A model generated the notes under the pieces. It saw only the letters and a program-made list of their open reading frames with translations, did no database searches and was not told where the DNA came from. From contig OZ059894.1 in NCBI GenBank assembly GCA_964057225.1, positions 8,566,131 through 8,630,130 of the forward strand: a stretch of DNA of 64,000 nt, read 5' to 3'. The translations under genes were made by a program, and so were the position numbers. Origin of the DNA: Auanema rhodensis. Lineage: Eukaryota; Nematoda; Chromadorea; Rhabditida; Rhabditidae. Shown one piece after another: positions 40,606 to 51,496 of this stretch. Within the stretch, counting starts at the first letter, position 1; each line of letters starts with the position of its first letter.

Positions 40606-43383
40606 ATCACTTTCTACTCTATGACCTTTCTATTGCGCTACTTTATCTTTTTTCTTTTTTTTTCTTCAAGCCAGTCTGCTCGTTAATAGTGACTCGTTGG
40701 ATGTCCTTTACAGTATAAGTTCACTGATCTAAATACTCTAAAGGAATCGTATGTCAGTATGACATAATTGGTTGTTAAATATTGTCTAGATATCAGTGAT
40801 AATTAAACATTATTTAAAATTTTGGTTGATACCATATTTTTGTACCACATGATTACAGAAAGTAACATAGTGGGTTGTTCGCTATATAAACTCTATTGGA
40901 TTACCCAATGGCTACTTCCTTTAACTTGCCGGCAGTGACTCAGCTGGGATTGATCACCCCTTATTATGTTTCACAGTATTTTCCTAGGAAGAATATGCGA
41001 GAGTACGAGAAAAATGCAGACAAAGTACCAACAAACACATTTTATGGCGATCTTATTTTTACTGACTGAGGACAGTGAGAAACAATGATATGAATTACGC
41101 ATTAGCAAAGCTACCGTCTAAAAACGCTATTTATTCATTTATTCTTTGATTTTGAGACCTTTTTATATCTTTTATATTTTACGTAACTTTCAATAATCAT
41201 TGCAAACAGTTTTGATAGACTTCGAGTGCAAAAGTTATTTTAACAATTGTGAATCAATTGAATAGGTGACTAAAAGGCATCTTAGACCAATGTCTCCTTG
41301 CTATATGAGTAATGCTGTCTGTTTCCTCATCTGTAAAGGAGTCAGTATCTTAGAGATCAACGATTATTTGTGAACATGTGTGGAAGGAGCCTATCAACAA
41401 GGAACGTCTGTTGACCTACTTGTTGATGTTTGTTTGGTACCCTTGCACTCTCGGTAGGTGTTGTTTATATAAAAATGCGAAAGAGTTCCGAGTTTTTACT
41501 ATTTACGGCTTGTTTTATAGTTTTTAAATTTCTTTATTCATCCATTGTCTGTAAATCTATTGTTTCCAACCATATGAGTCATATGTAACGACCAACGGGT
41601 CAATGAGAAAGGTCAGAGTCCAAATCATGAAATTCATAAAATTTATATATTTTATCTTATATAAGATCATCACCCACGTTCTATAGGACAAAATACATTA
41701 ACTATATTGTTAAAATCCTACGCAGATGAAAATTTCTGTGAAAAATCACAAAACATCATAATATCCCATCCTACATAGATGAGATAATGATAAGACACGA
41801 AAGAGCTACGAATTATCATCCTACGCATGTTAAAGCATAAAATATAAATCTCAGCAAAGGTTAAGAGATATTTCCAACATTTTGCACCAAAAAGTCGATT
41901 TTAGCAAATATGTTGACAAGATACGCGAAAAAAGACAAAAGATGTTGCCATCTGTTCATTGACCTGGTGCGGCGCCATTAGCACCACGCAAACATCTCTC
42001 ACACATTATCTAGGTCATCATCGAATGACATGGAATATCAAAACATTTTAAAATGTTATGAGAAGTTAACCCACTCGTTTTGTTTCAAACGCATTAAATA
42101 ATCTCATTTAATAATCTTACATATACTTTTTGCAGATTAGCTCCTCCCTCTTAACATCCCACACGGCCTAGCTGCCAGACAGGTCATTCATTCCGCCGCT
42201 ACAACCAGCCACAGCACCCGACGCCATCTGCTAACCTATTCACCAGACAAGGACAATCGACATCAAGGATCCTCAAGGAGAATCAAGTTAGTTTTCATTT
42301 GTTCGCATTAACACTTTAACCGCTTATTGAATTTGAATTGATACTCTCTGGTATCAATTATACATTTACATTAAGTTGGTAAGTTATTTTATAATTTCAA
42401 TTTGTTTTATTTTAATTTTATTATTTCACATTTTATATTGTTTATATTTCATTCACATCTGTTATCTTATACAATTTCCTTTGTTCATCTGTCCAGAAAT
42501 AAATCTTTTGTCTCAAATCACTCATCCTTTTCATACACATACTTTCTGATCAATCAAACAATAATATTTTGAATATTTTTTGGATATCCTTATTATATTT
42601 CAACCAATTAATATTAATATTGATATTATATTTTTTGATAAAAAACAACAGCATATTTAGTATCAAATTACTCAGAAAACTTTACTGAATTCATCCAAGC
42701 TAGTTTGCTCACATTTTTTGATCGATTTTGGGAAACTCAATTTTTTCTCTCTATTTCCTACAGTAATCTCTCAACTTGAATTGTTCTCTCATCTAGTGAA
42801 TCATCCAATTTTTCTTTTTTAACCAGAGAAAGATACTTATTGAATTATCTTTGCCTGAACAATCTCCATTTTAAAAAAAAAAAAAAAAAAAATTAAAAAT
42901 ATACTAACTTAGCTAACAAAAAAAAAAAAAAATATATTCAAAAGATAAAACATACATTTTTTTACAAAAGATTCCACACAAGTAATTTAACGAAACAGTA
43001 ACAACTACACGAAAAAACTAACAGTATAACTCTCCAAAGAAAAAACTGTTAACAAATATTCAACTAAATATTCATTGTACCTTCTAATAGTGAACTATTT
43101 GCTTATCTTATTTGCTTATATTACTTGTTTATTTATATTCCTATTTATATTATATATTGTTATTCCTTCTATCGACAGCTATTATATTCGGACTTTAATT
43201 CAATTGATTTTAATAATCAATCCACAAATTAGCTAGATTAAACACAAAATTAACTTGAACAATAATATTTCTCTTCAAACAAAATGATTATGAGTCCCTC
43301 TTCTCCATCGGAAACTCGTAACTCGTAACCTGACTGCCTTAGCAAGACAGTTAAGTTGTTTAAAAAGAAATATAACTCACGCG
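40606..43383 (+). other. Long non-coding leader of BEL family 2, copy 2
   Basis: 2.8 kb, AT-rich, no credible ORF; A runs near 42873-42891 and 42920-42933. Contains the exon-like island at 42136-42286. Confidence 0.5.
42136..42286 (+). other. Candidate untranslated exon in leader (copy 2)
   Basis: Acceptor ctttttgcag at its left edge, donor gttagt at its right edge, no ATG inside. Clearly less AT-rich than its surroundings. Confidence 0.4.
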
Positions 43384-46300
43384 TTGAAGTTGTTCAACAC
43401 GGTGAAGGAGGACATCCTCCCGTACCATCAAGCATTCATCTTCCCCCCGGTTGATGACATTGACAGATGTCGAGAGTTCATACATACGCACAAGCCTAGC
43501 TTGATGCGTATATATTATAAAGCCATCCCGGTTGGGGACGTCTTCCGATCACTACGAGATCAGTTAGACGAACATCGAGTGGTGCTCGAGGAACGCACCC
43601 ATGTGGACTACCCAGCAACTTGGTTGGAATTATACCAAGGTAGCTATAAAAGGATGTTGGCCAAACACCCTCAAGCCCATAAGACCATGAAAGCTCATGA
43701 AATCGACCAACTTGTCACCAAAGACATTGGCGAAGAACATCCGCCCACAGTTGCAAAACTGATCAAGGGCATTTTGGACTATTGTGATGAGAGAGATCTC
43801 ATTGTGAACACAGGCGAAGTTGAGGAATATACTCAACTTATCCAACTTCGCCGAGATGAACTCGATGACTATCAGAGTTCATTTGACTCTACAGTACATG
43901 ACTCAACAACATTGCAAAATGACATGAACAGAATGAAATACTCCAGAAAAAATTTAGAGATGAGTTTCTTTTCTGGAATACAAAAACATTTAAACAACAT
44001 TCAGAAAACACTTGACAAAATTTGGCAACGATGGCATAATGAATATGTCGTCGCCCTTCGAGCAACACACATGTTGGATCACAAGCAAGGACATTTCTCC
44101 ACAGCTACACCAAAAGTAGGCACAGTAGTGCTAATGTCAGATGACAATACGAAACGAAACCAGTGGAAAATGGGTTTAATAACAAGCATACAGAACACGG
44201 AATCTGTGAGAGTTGCAGAAGTCCGTACATCTGATGGACACAAACTAATTAGACCCATCAATCGCCTGATTCCCCTTGAAATTCCTTCCGACAACGAGCA
44301 TCATACGGAAAACAGTCATACGCAGTCCCCACACAAATCAGACAAAACTGTCACGTTTAAAGAAACTCCAGAGGTCATTTTACTCGATAACGAAGTATCC
44401 ACCGTTGTGGAAACCAGCACATCGACCGGACCCAATACAACTGAAAACGTGATAGACCCAAACGTTATCACTATCAACGATGATGATGACATCGAAGTGA
44501 TCACCATTGCAGATGATGAAGGTGAAAATGAACCACAACCTCGAAAACGACAACGTCTCCCCAGTTACACACATTTTTTCATAGCCATGATACTGGGTAT
44601 TCTCGTCAATACAATGTCCGCAACCAACATCTGCCAGTTCTCTTGCATCAAAGGAGGAGTAGGCATATCAAACTGCGGTACTGGACATCCCATCCGAGTT
44701 TGTGCCCGAGAAACATGTGTAGAGTACAACCCAAATACTCCCAACTTCACCATAGTATTTCCGGCTCATGTTGTATTGCATGACCACACATTCATCTCAC
44801 GACATATTATCGATAAAAATGACACATTTGCATTGCATCAACTGGATTGTCCAGCAACTCCGTTTTGCGATATGATTCAATGTCTGTTCTGTCTTGAACT
44901 ACTCCACAACCCATCTTGTTTCCCATACGCAGCACTCTCGGCGACCGCACTCATCATATGGCTCATTCTATTTAGCATTCTTTTAAGCATCATAGTCATC
45001 CGAATTTGTTCTAAAAAATTTGTTCATATTGCACAATACACCCTTTTTTCCGTTTGGCGTATGATCACTCAATGTCTCCCATCTCATATAAGATCTCATA
45101 TCTCTATTCAGGAAGAACGATCGGTACTCGAGTACGTCCCGCTCAGTTCTCACAAGCTACCTCGATGGCAGAAGTCTACACCCTCACAACGATCACGACA
45201 ACGTGACCGATTAGTTCACCGAGTCGGGTATCTTTTGGTTGCAATAATCGTCATTTTTTTGATTGAATCTCTTGTAGTTAATGCATGTACTATTGTTCCT
45301 CCGAGTATATCACATGTTCCAGGCAACTCCGTCTCGAACTTATCACCTACCCACCAAGTCAACCAAGTCAGCAGCTCCACCACCCTCCATACTTACGATA
45401 ATGAGGTATGTTTCACAACTTCACATTCAAACCGATCATACGCCAATCCCCTCACGAACTCACACCTGCGCATCAAACTTATGTATACACGTATACTGTG
45501 CACGAAAGTATCCTTATTTTTTACACGTCACACCATCGTAAAAACTGAATCCGCAAAACGGTGTCCCCATATGGGCTCTTGTGTAGGATCGTTTTGTGCG
45601 AACGTTCGACCCAATACATCAATCTCAGAACTCTCATTAGCCAACCAATATCCAGGTACCAGCTATTGTTCAGAAAGCTGTGGATTTCTATCATGCGGTT
45701 GTGCGTTGCCAACTTCTGGTTGTCTCTTCTATCGCAACTTTCATGTTCCCAATGACAATATCACCCACGAAGTTTTCTACTGCTCACGATGGACACCTAG
45801 GGTTTTTCTCCAGATTAGCATCCATACAGCTATTGAGAACAAAACTGAAACGATCTCGCACGTCCCCTTTTTACCACACTCTACAAAAATCATTAACGGG
45901 TACCATATTACTCTTGGGAGAATAACATATTCTGATAATGAAATCCTCCATAGACGATTCATTACTTCCAACTCGAGAATTGCAGTTTTACCTCACTCTG
46001 CTACATTTTCATACTCGTGCGGAAAAGTTAAAACCGCTGACCCATTCTCCGAATGTACTGTAACAGACACATGTTCATGCAGACCAGCCGAAACAGTCGA
46101 AAATTGCTATTGTCAGGACAGCAATCCTAACATGCTCTATACTAATAACTACACCCTACCATTATCTCTTCCATCTCTGACCATGATCCCAAAAAACAAT
46201 CTCATTTTTGCTCATCCCATAAGCGCTGTTGACATTAAAATGTGGACAAATATCTCAGATGTCACTTATGAATACGACAATAGTCCTACTATTTGCGAAC

Positions 46301-46926
46301 TAAAATCCAAAGACCTAGTTGGATGTTTTGACTGTGTTACTGGAGCAACAACAATCATTACTTGCATCAGTACATCATCCCACATTCGAATTTCGTGCGA
46401 CGATGAAGAATTTCTGCTTACATGCAATTCTCAGGGTTACAACAACTCTATTCCCATACAGAGCAATTTTTCAACACCGTCTATAACGTGTACTCATCCG
46501 TGTACTTCCGCCACATTACATCTCAAAGGCAACTTGTACTACGTGAACGAATACATAGGTTTTGAACAGTCCACTCATCAGATTACAAACAGTTCATTCA
46601 GTCTCCTGAACGTCGAGTTTACCATACCGAGCTTTTTTGTACCCACTCACTTAATCAGCTCACTTGTTTCGTTTTACTCGGACTACCTTAAAACGATTGT
46701 AATACTATTGAGTGTTTTGATCACAGTACTCGGCTTTGTAACCGCCGTAATTGACCGCGTCTTCCAGTTGTCAAGTACACCCGCTCTCCTAGCATATTTA
46801 CCCATACAAATACTTATTATCTGCGCAATTCCTTTTCGCATCATTTTTTTCACAATTCATTTGTTGTTCAAGATTGTAGTTCGAGCCAGTCATAGCGCAG
46901 TGGCTAAGGGTACGCACTCTCAGTGA
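43384..46926 (+). CDS. Possible Gag start - integrase tail - Env fusion (BEL family 2, copy 2)
   Basis: Same 1,180-codon frame as at 27368-30910, and the same protein. The frame opens at TTG; upstream in-frame codons back to a TGA near 43295 contain no ATG, and acceptor-like sites (gccttag, caagacag) sit in this open stretch. This supports entry by splicing from the leader, or internal initiation at residue 40. The Env order (signal, short Cys-rich part, membrane segment, second signal, large Gc-like ectodomain, membrane anchor) follows the Gn-Gc plan of bunyaviruses. Confidence 0.85.
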   Translation: MKLFNTVKEDILPYHQAFIFPPVDDIDRCREFIHTHKPSLMRIYYKAIPVGDVFRSLRDQLDEHRVVLEERTHVDYPATWLELYQGSYKRMLAKHPQAHKTMKAHEIDQLVTKDIGEEHPPTVAKLIKGILDYCDERDLIVNTGEVEEYTQLIQLRRDELDDYQSSFDSTVHDSTTLQNDMNRMKYSRKNLEMSFFSGIQKHLNNIQKTLDKIWQRWHNEYVVALRATHMLDHKQGHFSTATPKVGTVVLMSDDNTKRNQWKMGLITSIQNTESVRVAEVRTSDGHKLIRPINRLIPLEIPSDNEHHTENSHTQSPHKSDKTVTFKETPEVILLDNEVSTVVETSTSTGPNTTENVIDPNVITINDDDDIEVITIADDEGENEPQPRKRQRLPSYTHFFIAMILGILVNTMSATNICQFSCIKGGVGISNCGTGHPIRVCARETCVEYNPNTPNFTIVFPAHVVLHDHTFISRHIIDKNDTFALHQLDCPATPFCDMIQCLFCLELLHNPSCFPYAALSATALIIWLILFSILLSIIVIRICSKKFVHIAQYTLFSVWRMITQCLPSHIRSHISIQEERSVLEYVPLSSHKLPRWQKSTPSQRSRQRDRLVHRVGYLLVAIIVIFLIESLVVNACTIVPPSISHVPGNSVSNLSPTHQVNQVSSSTTLHTYDNEVCFTTSHSNRSYANPLTNSHLRIKLMYTRILCTKVSLFFTRHTIVKTESAKRCPHMGSCVGSFCANVRPNTSISELSLANQYPGTSYCSESCGFLSCGCALPTSGCLFYRNFHVPNDNITHEVFYCSRWTPRVFLQISIHTAIENKTETISHVPFLPHSTKIINGYHITLGRITYSDNEILHRRFITSNSRIAVLPHSATFSYSCGKVKTADPFSECTVTDTCSCRPAETVENCYCQDSNPNMLYTNNYTLPLSLPSLTMIPKNNLIFAHPISAVDIKMWTNISDVTYEYDNSPTICELKSKDLVGCFDCVTGATTIITCISTSSHIRISCDDEEFLLTCNSQGYNNSIPIQSNFSTPSITCTHPCTSATLHLKGNLYYVNEYIGFEQSTHQITNSSFSLLNVEFTIPSFFVPTHLISSLVSFYSDYLKTIVILLSVLITVLGFVTAVIDRVFQLSSTPALLAYLPIQILIICAIPFRIIFFTIHLLFKIVVRASHSAVAKGTHSQ

Positions 46927-46956
46927 TTGATGACGGGTTCAATACCCAGTGAGTCC
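46888..46956 (+). other. tRNA-like sequence at the env 3' end (copy 2)
   Basis: TAGCGCAGTGGCTAAGG resembles an A box, GGTTCAATACC an exact B box, and CACT-CTC-AGTG in between a shrunken anticodon arm. No acceptor stem closes, so it is a degenerate tRNA or SINE-type head, not a working tRNA. The last codons and stop of Env lie in it. Confidence 0.4.
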
Positions 46957-47153
46957 TCGATTTATTTTCTCGATTTCTTAGTTCCCTATCATAGCAAACG
47001 ATTGTTCAATTTGATTTACACCAGTCCTACACAATTTATCATTTTGCCGCGGGGAGGTATACTACGTATAAAAACCATCATTATTTCAGTCTTGATAACA
47101 TCAAAGAATGGAGCGATTCCCTTGATCAACTCCAGGATAACGGCAACTCAAAG

Positions 47154-47483
47154 ATGCCTAACAAAAGTCAGAATACGTCTGCACCAAAAAAGCAGAACAA
47201 CTCTAAAGTGAAGTACAGAAAAATGGAAGAAGACATGAAATGTCAACTCTGTTGGAAGAAGGGCCACACCATGGGAAAATGCACAGTCTACAAGACTGCA
47301 GCACAACGCGTCAAGCGTTGCAAGTTGATCAACATGTGCTTGAAGTGTTTGCGGAACCACTTTGGAAAACCGTGTGTGGAGAAGATGAAGAAAATATGTC
47401 ATGTGTGCAAAGGAAGCGGACTGGACCACGATCATCCTGGTGTATTATGCAAGCTGCAGTTTGCGGAGGAACTAGCAGAATGA
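47154..47483 (+). CDS. Post-env accessory ORF with triple zinc knuckle (BEL family 2, copy 2)
   Basis: Same 109-codon ORF as at 26811-27140. The acceptor ttatttcag ends at 47089, and the frame is open from there through the ATG. The ORF ends 36 bp before the 3' LTR. Confidence 0.7.
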   Translation: MPNKSQNTSAPKKQNNSKVKYRKMEEDMKCQLCWKKGHTMGKCTVYKTAAQRVKRCKLINMCLKCLRNHFGKPCVEKMKKICHVCKGSGLDHDHPGVLCKLQFAEELAE

Positions 47484-47519
47484 AATCAGTTCTGATTTCT
47501 CTCTCCTGGCCCGGAATAT

Positions 47520-47928
47520 CGCGAATGCGATTATCCATCATTCAATCGATGCAATCTCATCACGTTGGCTGATGAGATTCACGGGCACTCTGTTTTATAC
47601 CACCGTCGCGGACGGTCGCTTTTCTCTCTCCTCGTTGCTGTCTTTATCTTATGACTCATCTAGTCTGAACCACCGTTTTATCCTTGTCCTTTAGTAAGAC
47701 TATCTCTAGTCTCATTAGTGATGTATATCTAGTCTTATTACATTCACTCTAGTCTTCTATGTATTTTATCTAGTCTTATTATATATCTTCTAGTCCTTAT
47801 ATTCTGTATTATGTATATCTGAATGGCATATGAATGAATCTTTCTTCCTCTAATAGTATTTTACGTTAACAGGGCATAGAATAGAAAGTGTGAACCTGGG
47901 AGGCTATTTGAAGAGCCCTCTATCTTCA
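47520..47928 (+). repeat. BEL family 2 3' LTR (copy 2)
   Basis: About 409 bp, matching 39816-40225 apart from homopolymer length. Confidence 0.85.
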
Positions 47929-47995
47929 AAATATATTATATTCCCACAATTTCACAAAATCTCTCTTATTTTTGAAAATTACTTCTAAACTTTAT

Positions 47996-48067
47996 GGCCG
48001 AATGGTCTAGGGGTATGATTCTCGCTTCGGGTGTGAGAGGTCCCGGGTTCAATTCCCGGTTCGGCCC
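47996..48067 (+). tRNA. tRNA-Pro(CGG) copy 67, type V'
   Basis: C39>T only; acceptor intact. Confidence 0.9.
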
Positions 48068-48237
48068 AATTTTTGATTTGATAACTGAATTCGAAGTGTT
48101 ATTGATTCTCATTCATACTGTAATCATCAAGCTTTGTCCTTTTTGTAAAAAAATGACTAAACAAGTTAAAGAATATATTATATTCCCACAATTTCACAAA
48201 ATCTCTCTTATTTATGAAAATTACTTCTAAACTTTAT

Positions 48238-48309
48238 GGCCGAATGGTCTAGGGGTATGATTCTCGCTTCGGGTGCGAGAGGTCCCGGGTTCAATTCTCG
48301 GTTCGGCCC
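48238..48309 (+). tRNA. tRNA-Pro(CGG) copy 68, type W
   Basis: C61>T, a tolerated G-T pair in the T stem. Confidence 0.92.
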
Positions 48310-48479
48310 AATTTTTGATTTGATAACTGAATTCGAAGTGTTATTGATTCTCATTCATACTGTAATCATCAAGCTTTGTCCTTTTTGTAAAAAAATGACT
48401 AAACAAGTTAAAGAATATATTATATTCCCACAATTTCACAAAATCTCTCTTATTTTTGAAAATTACTTCTAAACTTTAT

Positions 48480-48551
48480 GGCCGAATGGTCTAGGGGTAT
48501 GATTCTCGCTTCGGGTGTGAGAGGTCCCGGGTTCAATTCCCGGTTCGGCCC
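48480..48551 (+). tRNA. tRNA-Pro(CGG) copy 69, type V'
   Basis: C39>T only. Confidence 0.9.
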
Positions 48552-48721
48552 AATTTTTGATTTGATAACTGAATTCGAAGTGTTATTGATTCTCATTCAT
48601 ACTGTAATCATCAAGCTTTGTCCTTTTTGTAAAAAAATGACTAAACAAGTTAAAGAATATATTATATTCCCACAATTTCACAAAATCTCTCTTATTTATG
48701 AAAATTACTTCTAAACTTTAT

Positions 48722-48793
48722 GGCCGAATGGTCTAGGGGTATGATTCTCGCTTCGGGTGCGAGAGGTCCCGGGTTCAATTCTCGGTTCGGCCC
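48722..48793 (+). tRNA. tRNA-Pro(CGG) copy 70, type W
   Basis: C61>T. Confidence 0.92.
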
Positions 48794-48963
48794 AATTTTT
48801 GATTTGATAACTGAATTCGAAGTGTTATTGATTCTCATTCATACTGTAATCATCAAGCTTTGTCCTTTTTGTAAAAAAATGACTAAACAAGTTAAAGAAT
48901 ATATTATAAATTAACAATTTCACAAAATCTCTCTTATTTTTGAAAATTACTTCTAAACTTTAT

Positions 48964-49035
48964 GGCCGAATGGTCTAGGGGTATGATTCTCGCTTCGGGT
49001 GTGAGAGGTCCCGGGTTCAATTCCCGGTTCAGCCC
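48964..49035 (+). tRNA. tRNA-Pro(CGG) copy 71, type V
   Basis: C39>T with G68>A. Confidence 0.8.
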
Positions 49036-49126
49036 AATTTTTTGATTTGATAACTCAAATCGAAGTATTAATGATTCTGATTCATAATCTAATCATCACG
49101 CTTTGTCCTTTTTTGTAAAAAAATGA

Positions 49127-49538
49127 TGTTCCATACGTGTCCTATAAGTAGAGCGATTGACAACGTCAATCGCTTATAAAACGGAATATTATAAAAACAA
49201 ATAGCTGACGCTACATTTGAGAAACAGGAATTCAATGCAACAATGAACGAACACTTTTTCATATTAAGTTTAATTAAAGAAAGCCCAATTCAAGCGGAAC
49301 CAAGTTCCGCGGACCTGATATAACCACTTTTTATGCTCGTAAGGAATACTATATAAGGTTTCCTTACGAGTTCTTTGGGCTGCGACTAGGAATCATTATG
49401 TAACTTTTATTATTGTAATTTGTATACTTTATCATGAATAAACCTTTCTCTCTATACTCTTTATCATTTATATTTGGAAGAAAAGAAAGTAATTCCATGT
49501 GGTTACCCAGCCGGAACCCTGGGGAACCACCATGGAAC
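49127..49538 (+). repeat. Gypsy LTR, first of a tandem pair
   Basis: Starts TGTTCCATACG and ends CATGGAAC. Has a TATA box (ctatataagg, about 49350) between 11-bp inverted repeats, AATAAA at 49437-49442, and a 10-bp hairpin AGCGATTGAC-AAC-GTCAATCGCT at 49152-49174. The + orientation is set by TATA followed by AATAAA. Nearly identical to 49539-49950 and 60729-61140. Confidence 0.85.
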
Positions 49539-49950
49539 GTTCCATACGTGTCCTATAAGTAGAGCGATTGACAACGTCAATCGCTTATAAAACGGAACAT
49601 TATAAAAACAAATAGCTGACGCTACATTTGAGAAACAGGAATTCAATGCAACAATGAACGAACACTTTTTCATATTAAGTTTAATTAAAGAAAGCCCAAT
49701 TCAAGCGGAACCAAGTTCCGCGGACCTGATATAACCACTTTTTATGCTCGTAAGGAATACTATATAAGGTTTCCTTACGAGTCCTTTGGGCTGCGACTAG
49801 GAATCATTATGTAACTTTTATTATTGTAATTTGTATACTTTATCATGAATAAACCTTTCTCTCTATACTCTTTATCATTTATATTTGGAAGAAAAGAAAG
49901 TAATTCCATGTGGTTACCCAGCCGGAACCCTGGGGAACCACCATGGAACG
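49539..49950 (+). repeat. Gypsy LTR, second of a tandem pair
   Basis: Joined to the first LTR with no internal sequence; the junction is the palindrome ATGGAACGTTCCAT, with the T of the expected TG start missing. The pair is flanked by the 4-bp target duplication ATGA (49123-49126 and 49951-49954). Two substitutions separate the two LTRs. Confidence 0.85.
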
Positions 49951-50035
49951 ATGACTAAAGAAGTTGAAGAATATATTATATTCCCACAATTTCACAAAAT
50001 CTCTCTTATTTTTGAAAATTACTTCTAAACTTTAT

Positions 50036-50107
50036 GGCCGAATGGTCTAGGGGTATGATTCTCGCTTCGGGTGCGAGAGGTCCCGGGTTCAATTCCCGGT
50101 TCGGCCC
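50036..50107 (+). tRNA. tRNA-Pro(CGG) copy 72
   Basis: Consensus. Confidence 0.95.
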
Positions 50108-50279
50108 AATTTTTGATTTGATAACTGAAATCGAAGTATTAATGATTCTGATTCATAATCTAATCATCACGCTTTGTCCTTTTTTGTAAAAAAATGACTA
50201 AACAAGTTAAAGAATATATTATAAATTAACAATTTCACAAAATCTCTCTTATTTTTTGAAAATTACTTCTAAACTTTAT

Positions 50280-50351
50280 GGCTGAATGGTCTAGGGGTAT
50301 GATTCTCGCTTCGGGTGCGAGAGGTCCCGGGTTCAATTCCCGGTTCGGCCC
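50280..50351 (+). tRNA. tRNA-Pro(CGG) copy 73, acceptor variant
   Basis: C4>T, a tolerated T-G pair with position 68. Confidence 0.92.
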
Positions 50352-50523
50352 AATTTTTGATTTGATAACTGAAATCGAAGTATTAATGATTCTGATTCAT
50401 AATCTAATCATCACGCTTTGTCCTTTTTTGTAAAAAAATGACTAAAGAAGTTGAAGAATATATTATATTCCCACAATTTCACAAAATCTCTCTTATTTTT
50501 TGAAAATTACTTCTAAACTTTAT

Positions 50524-50595
50524 GGCCGAATGGTCTAGGGGTATGATTCTCGCTTCGGGTGCGAGAGGTCCCGGGTTCAATTCCCGGTTCGGCCC
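50524..50595 (+). tRNA. tRNA-Pro(CGG) copy 74
   Basis: Consensus. Confidence 0.95.
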
Positions 50596-50768
50596 AATTT
50601 TTTGATTTGATAACTGAAATCGAAGTATTAATGATTCTGATTCATAATCTAATCATCACGCTTTGTCCTTTTTTGTAAAAAAATGACTAAACAAGTTAAA
50701 GAATATATTATAAATTAACAATTTCACAAAATCTCTCTTATTTTTTGAAAATTACTTCTAAACTTTAT

Positions 50769-50840
50769 GGCCGAATGGTCTAGGGGTATGATTCTCGCTT
50801 CGGGTGCGAGAGGTCCCGGGTTCAATTCCCGGTTCGGCCC
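50769..50840 (+). tRNA. tRNA-Pro(CGG) copy 75
   Basis: Consensus. Confidence 0.95.
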
Positions 50841-51010
50841 AATTTTTGATTTGATAACTGAAATCGAAGTATTAATGATTCTGATTCATAATCTAATCAT
50901 CAAGCTTTGTCCTTTTTGTAAAAAAATGACTAAACAAGTTAAAGAATATATTATATTCCCACAATTTCACAAAATCTCTCTTATTTATGAAAATTACTTC
51001 TAAACTTTAT

Positions 51011-51082
51011 GGCCGAATGGTCTAGGGGTATGATTCTCGCTTCGGGTGCGAGAGGTCCCGGGTTCAATTCTCGGTTCGGCCC
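51011..51082 (+). tRNA. tRNA-Pro(CGG) copy 76, type W
   Basis: C61>T. Confidence 0.92.
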
Positions 51083-51252
51083 AATTTTTGATTTGATAAC
51101 TGAATTCGAAGTGTTATTGATTCTCATTCATACTGTAATCATCAAGCTTTGTCCTTTTTGTAAAAAAATGACTAAACAAGTTAAAGAATATATTATAAAT
51201 TAACAATTTCACAAAATCTCTCTTATTTTTGAAAATTACTTCTAAACTTTAT

Positions 51253-51324
51253 GGCCGAATGGTCTAGGGGTATGATTCTCGCTTCGGGTGTGAGAGGTCC
51301 CGGGTTCAATTCCCGGTTCAGCCC
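51253..51324 (+). tRNA. tRNA-Pro(CGG) copy 77, type V
   Basis: C39>T with G68>A. Confidence 0.8.
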
Positions 51325-51496
51325 AATTTTTTGATTTGATAACTCAAATCGAAGTATTAATGATTCTGATTCATAATCTAATCATCACGCTTTGTCCTTT
51401 TTTGTAAAAAAATGACTAAAGAAGTTGAAGAATATATTATATTCCCACAATTTCACAAAATCTCTCTTATTTTTGAAAATTACTTCTAAACTTTAT

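Larger units (their letters stand above)
39816..47928 (+). mobile_element. BEL/Pao family 2, gag-pol-deleted env element, copy 2
   Basis: Same element as 26365-34116 but on the + strand. It differs by an inverted LTR piece inserted next to the PBS (about 40243-40588) and small length changes in homopolymers. LTRs are at 39816-40225 and 47520-47928. It is inserted after gaatatatta of a spacer; the right flank repeats aatatatta, so the target duplication is 7-9 bp depending on where the LTR ends. Confidence 0.88.
47929..49126 (+). repeat. tRNA-Pro(CGG) tandem array, block 6
   Basis: Five units of 242 bp. The first four form two identical 484-bp dimers (type V' then type W). It ends at a Gypsy LTR pair inserted in the spacer after aaaaaaatga. 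Confidence 0.95.
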
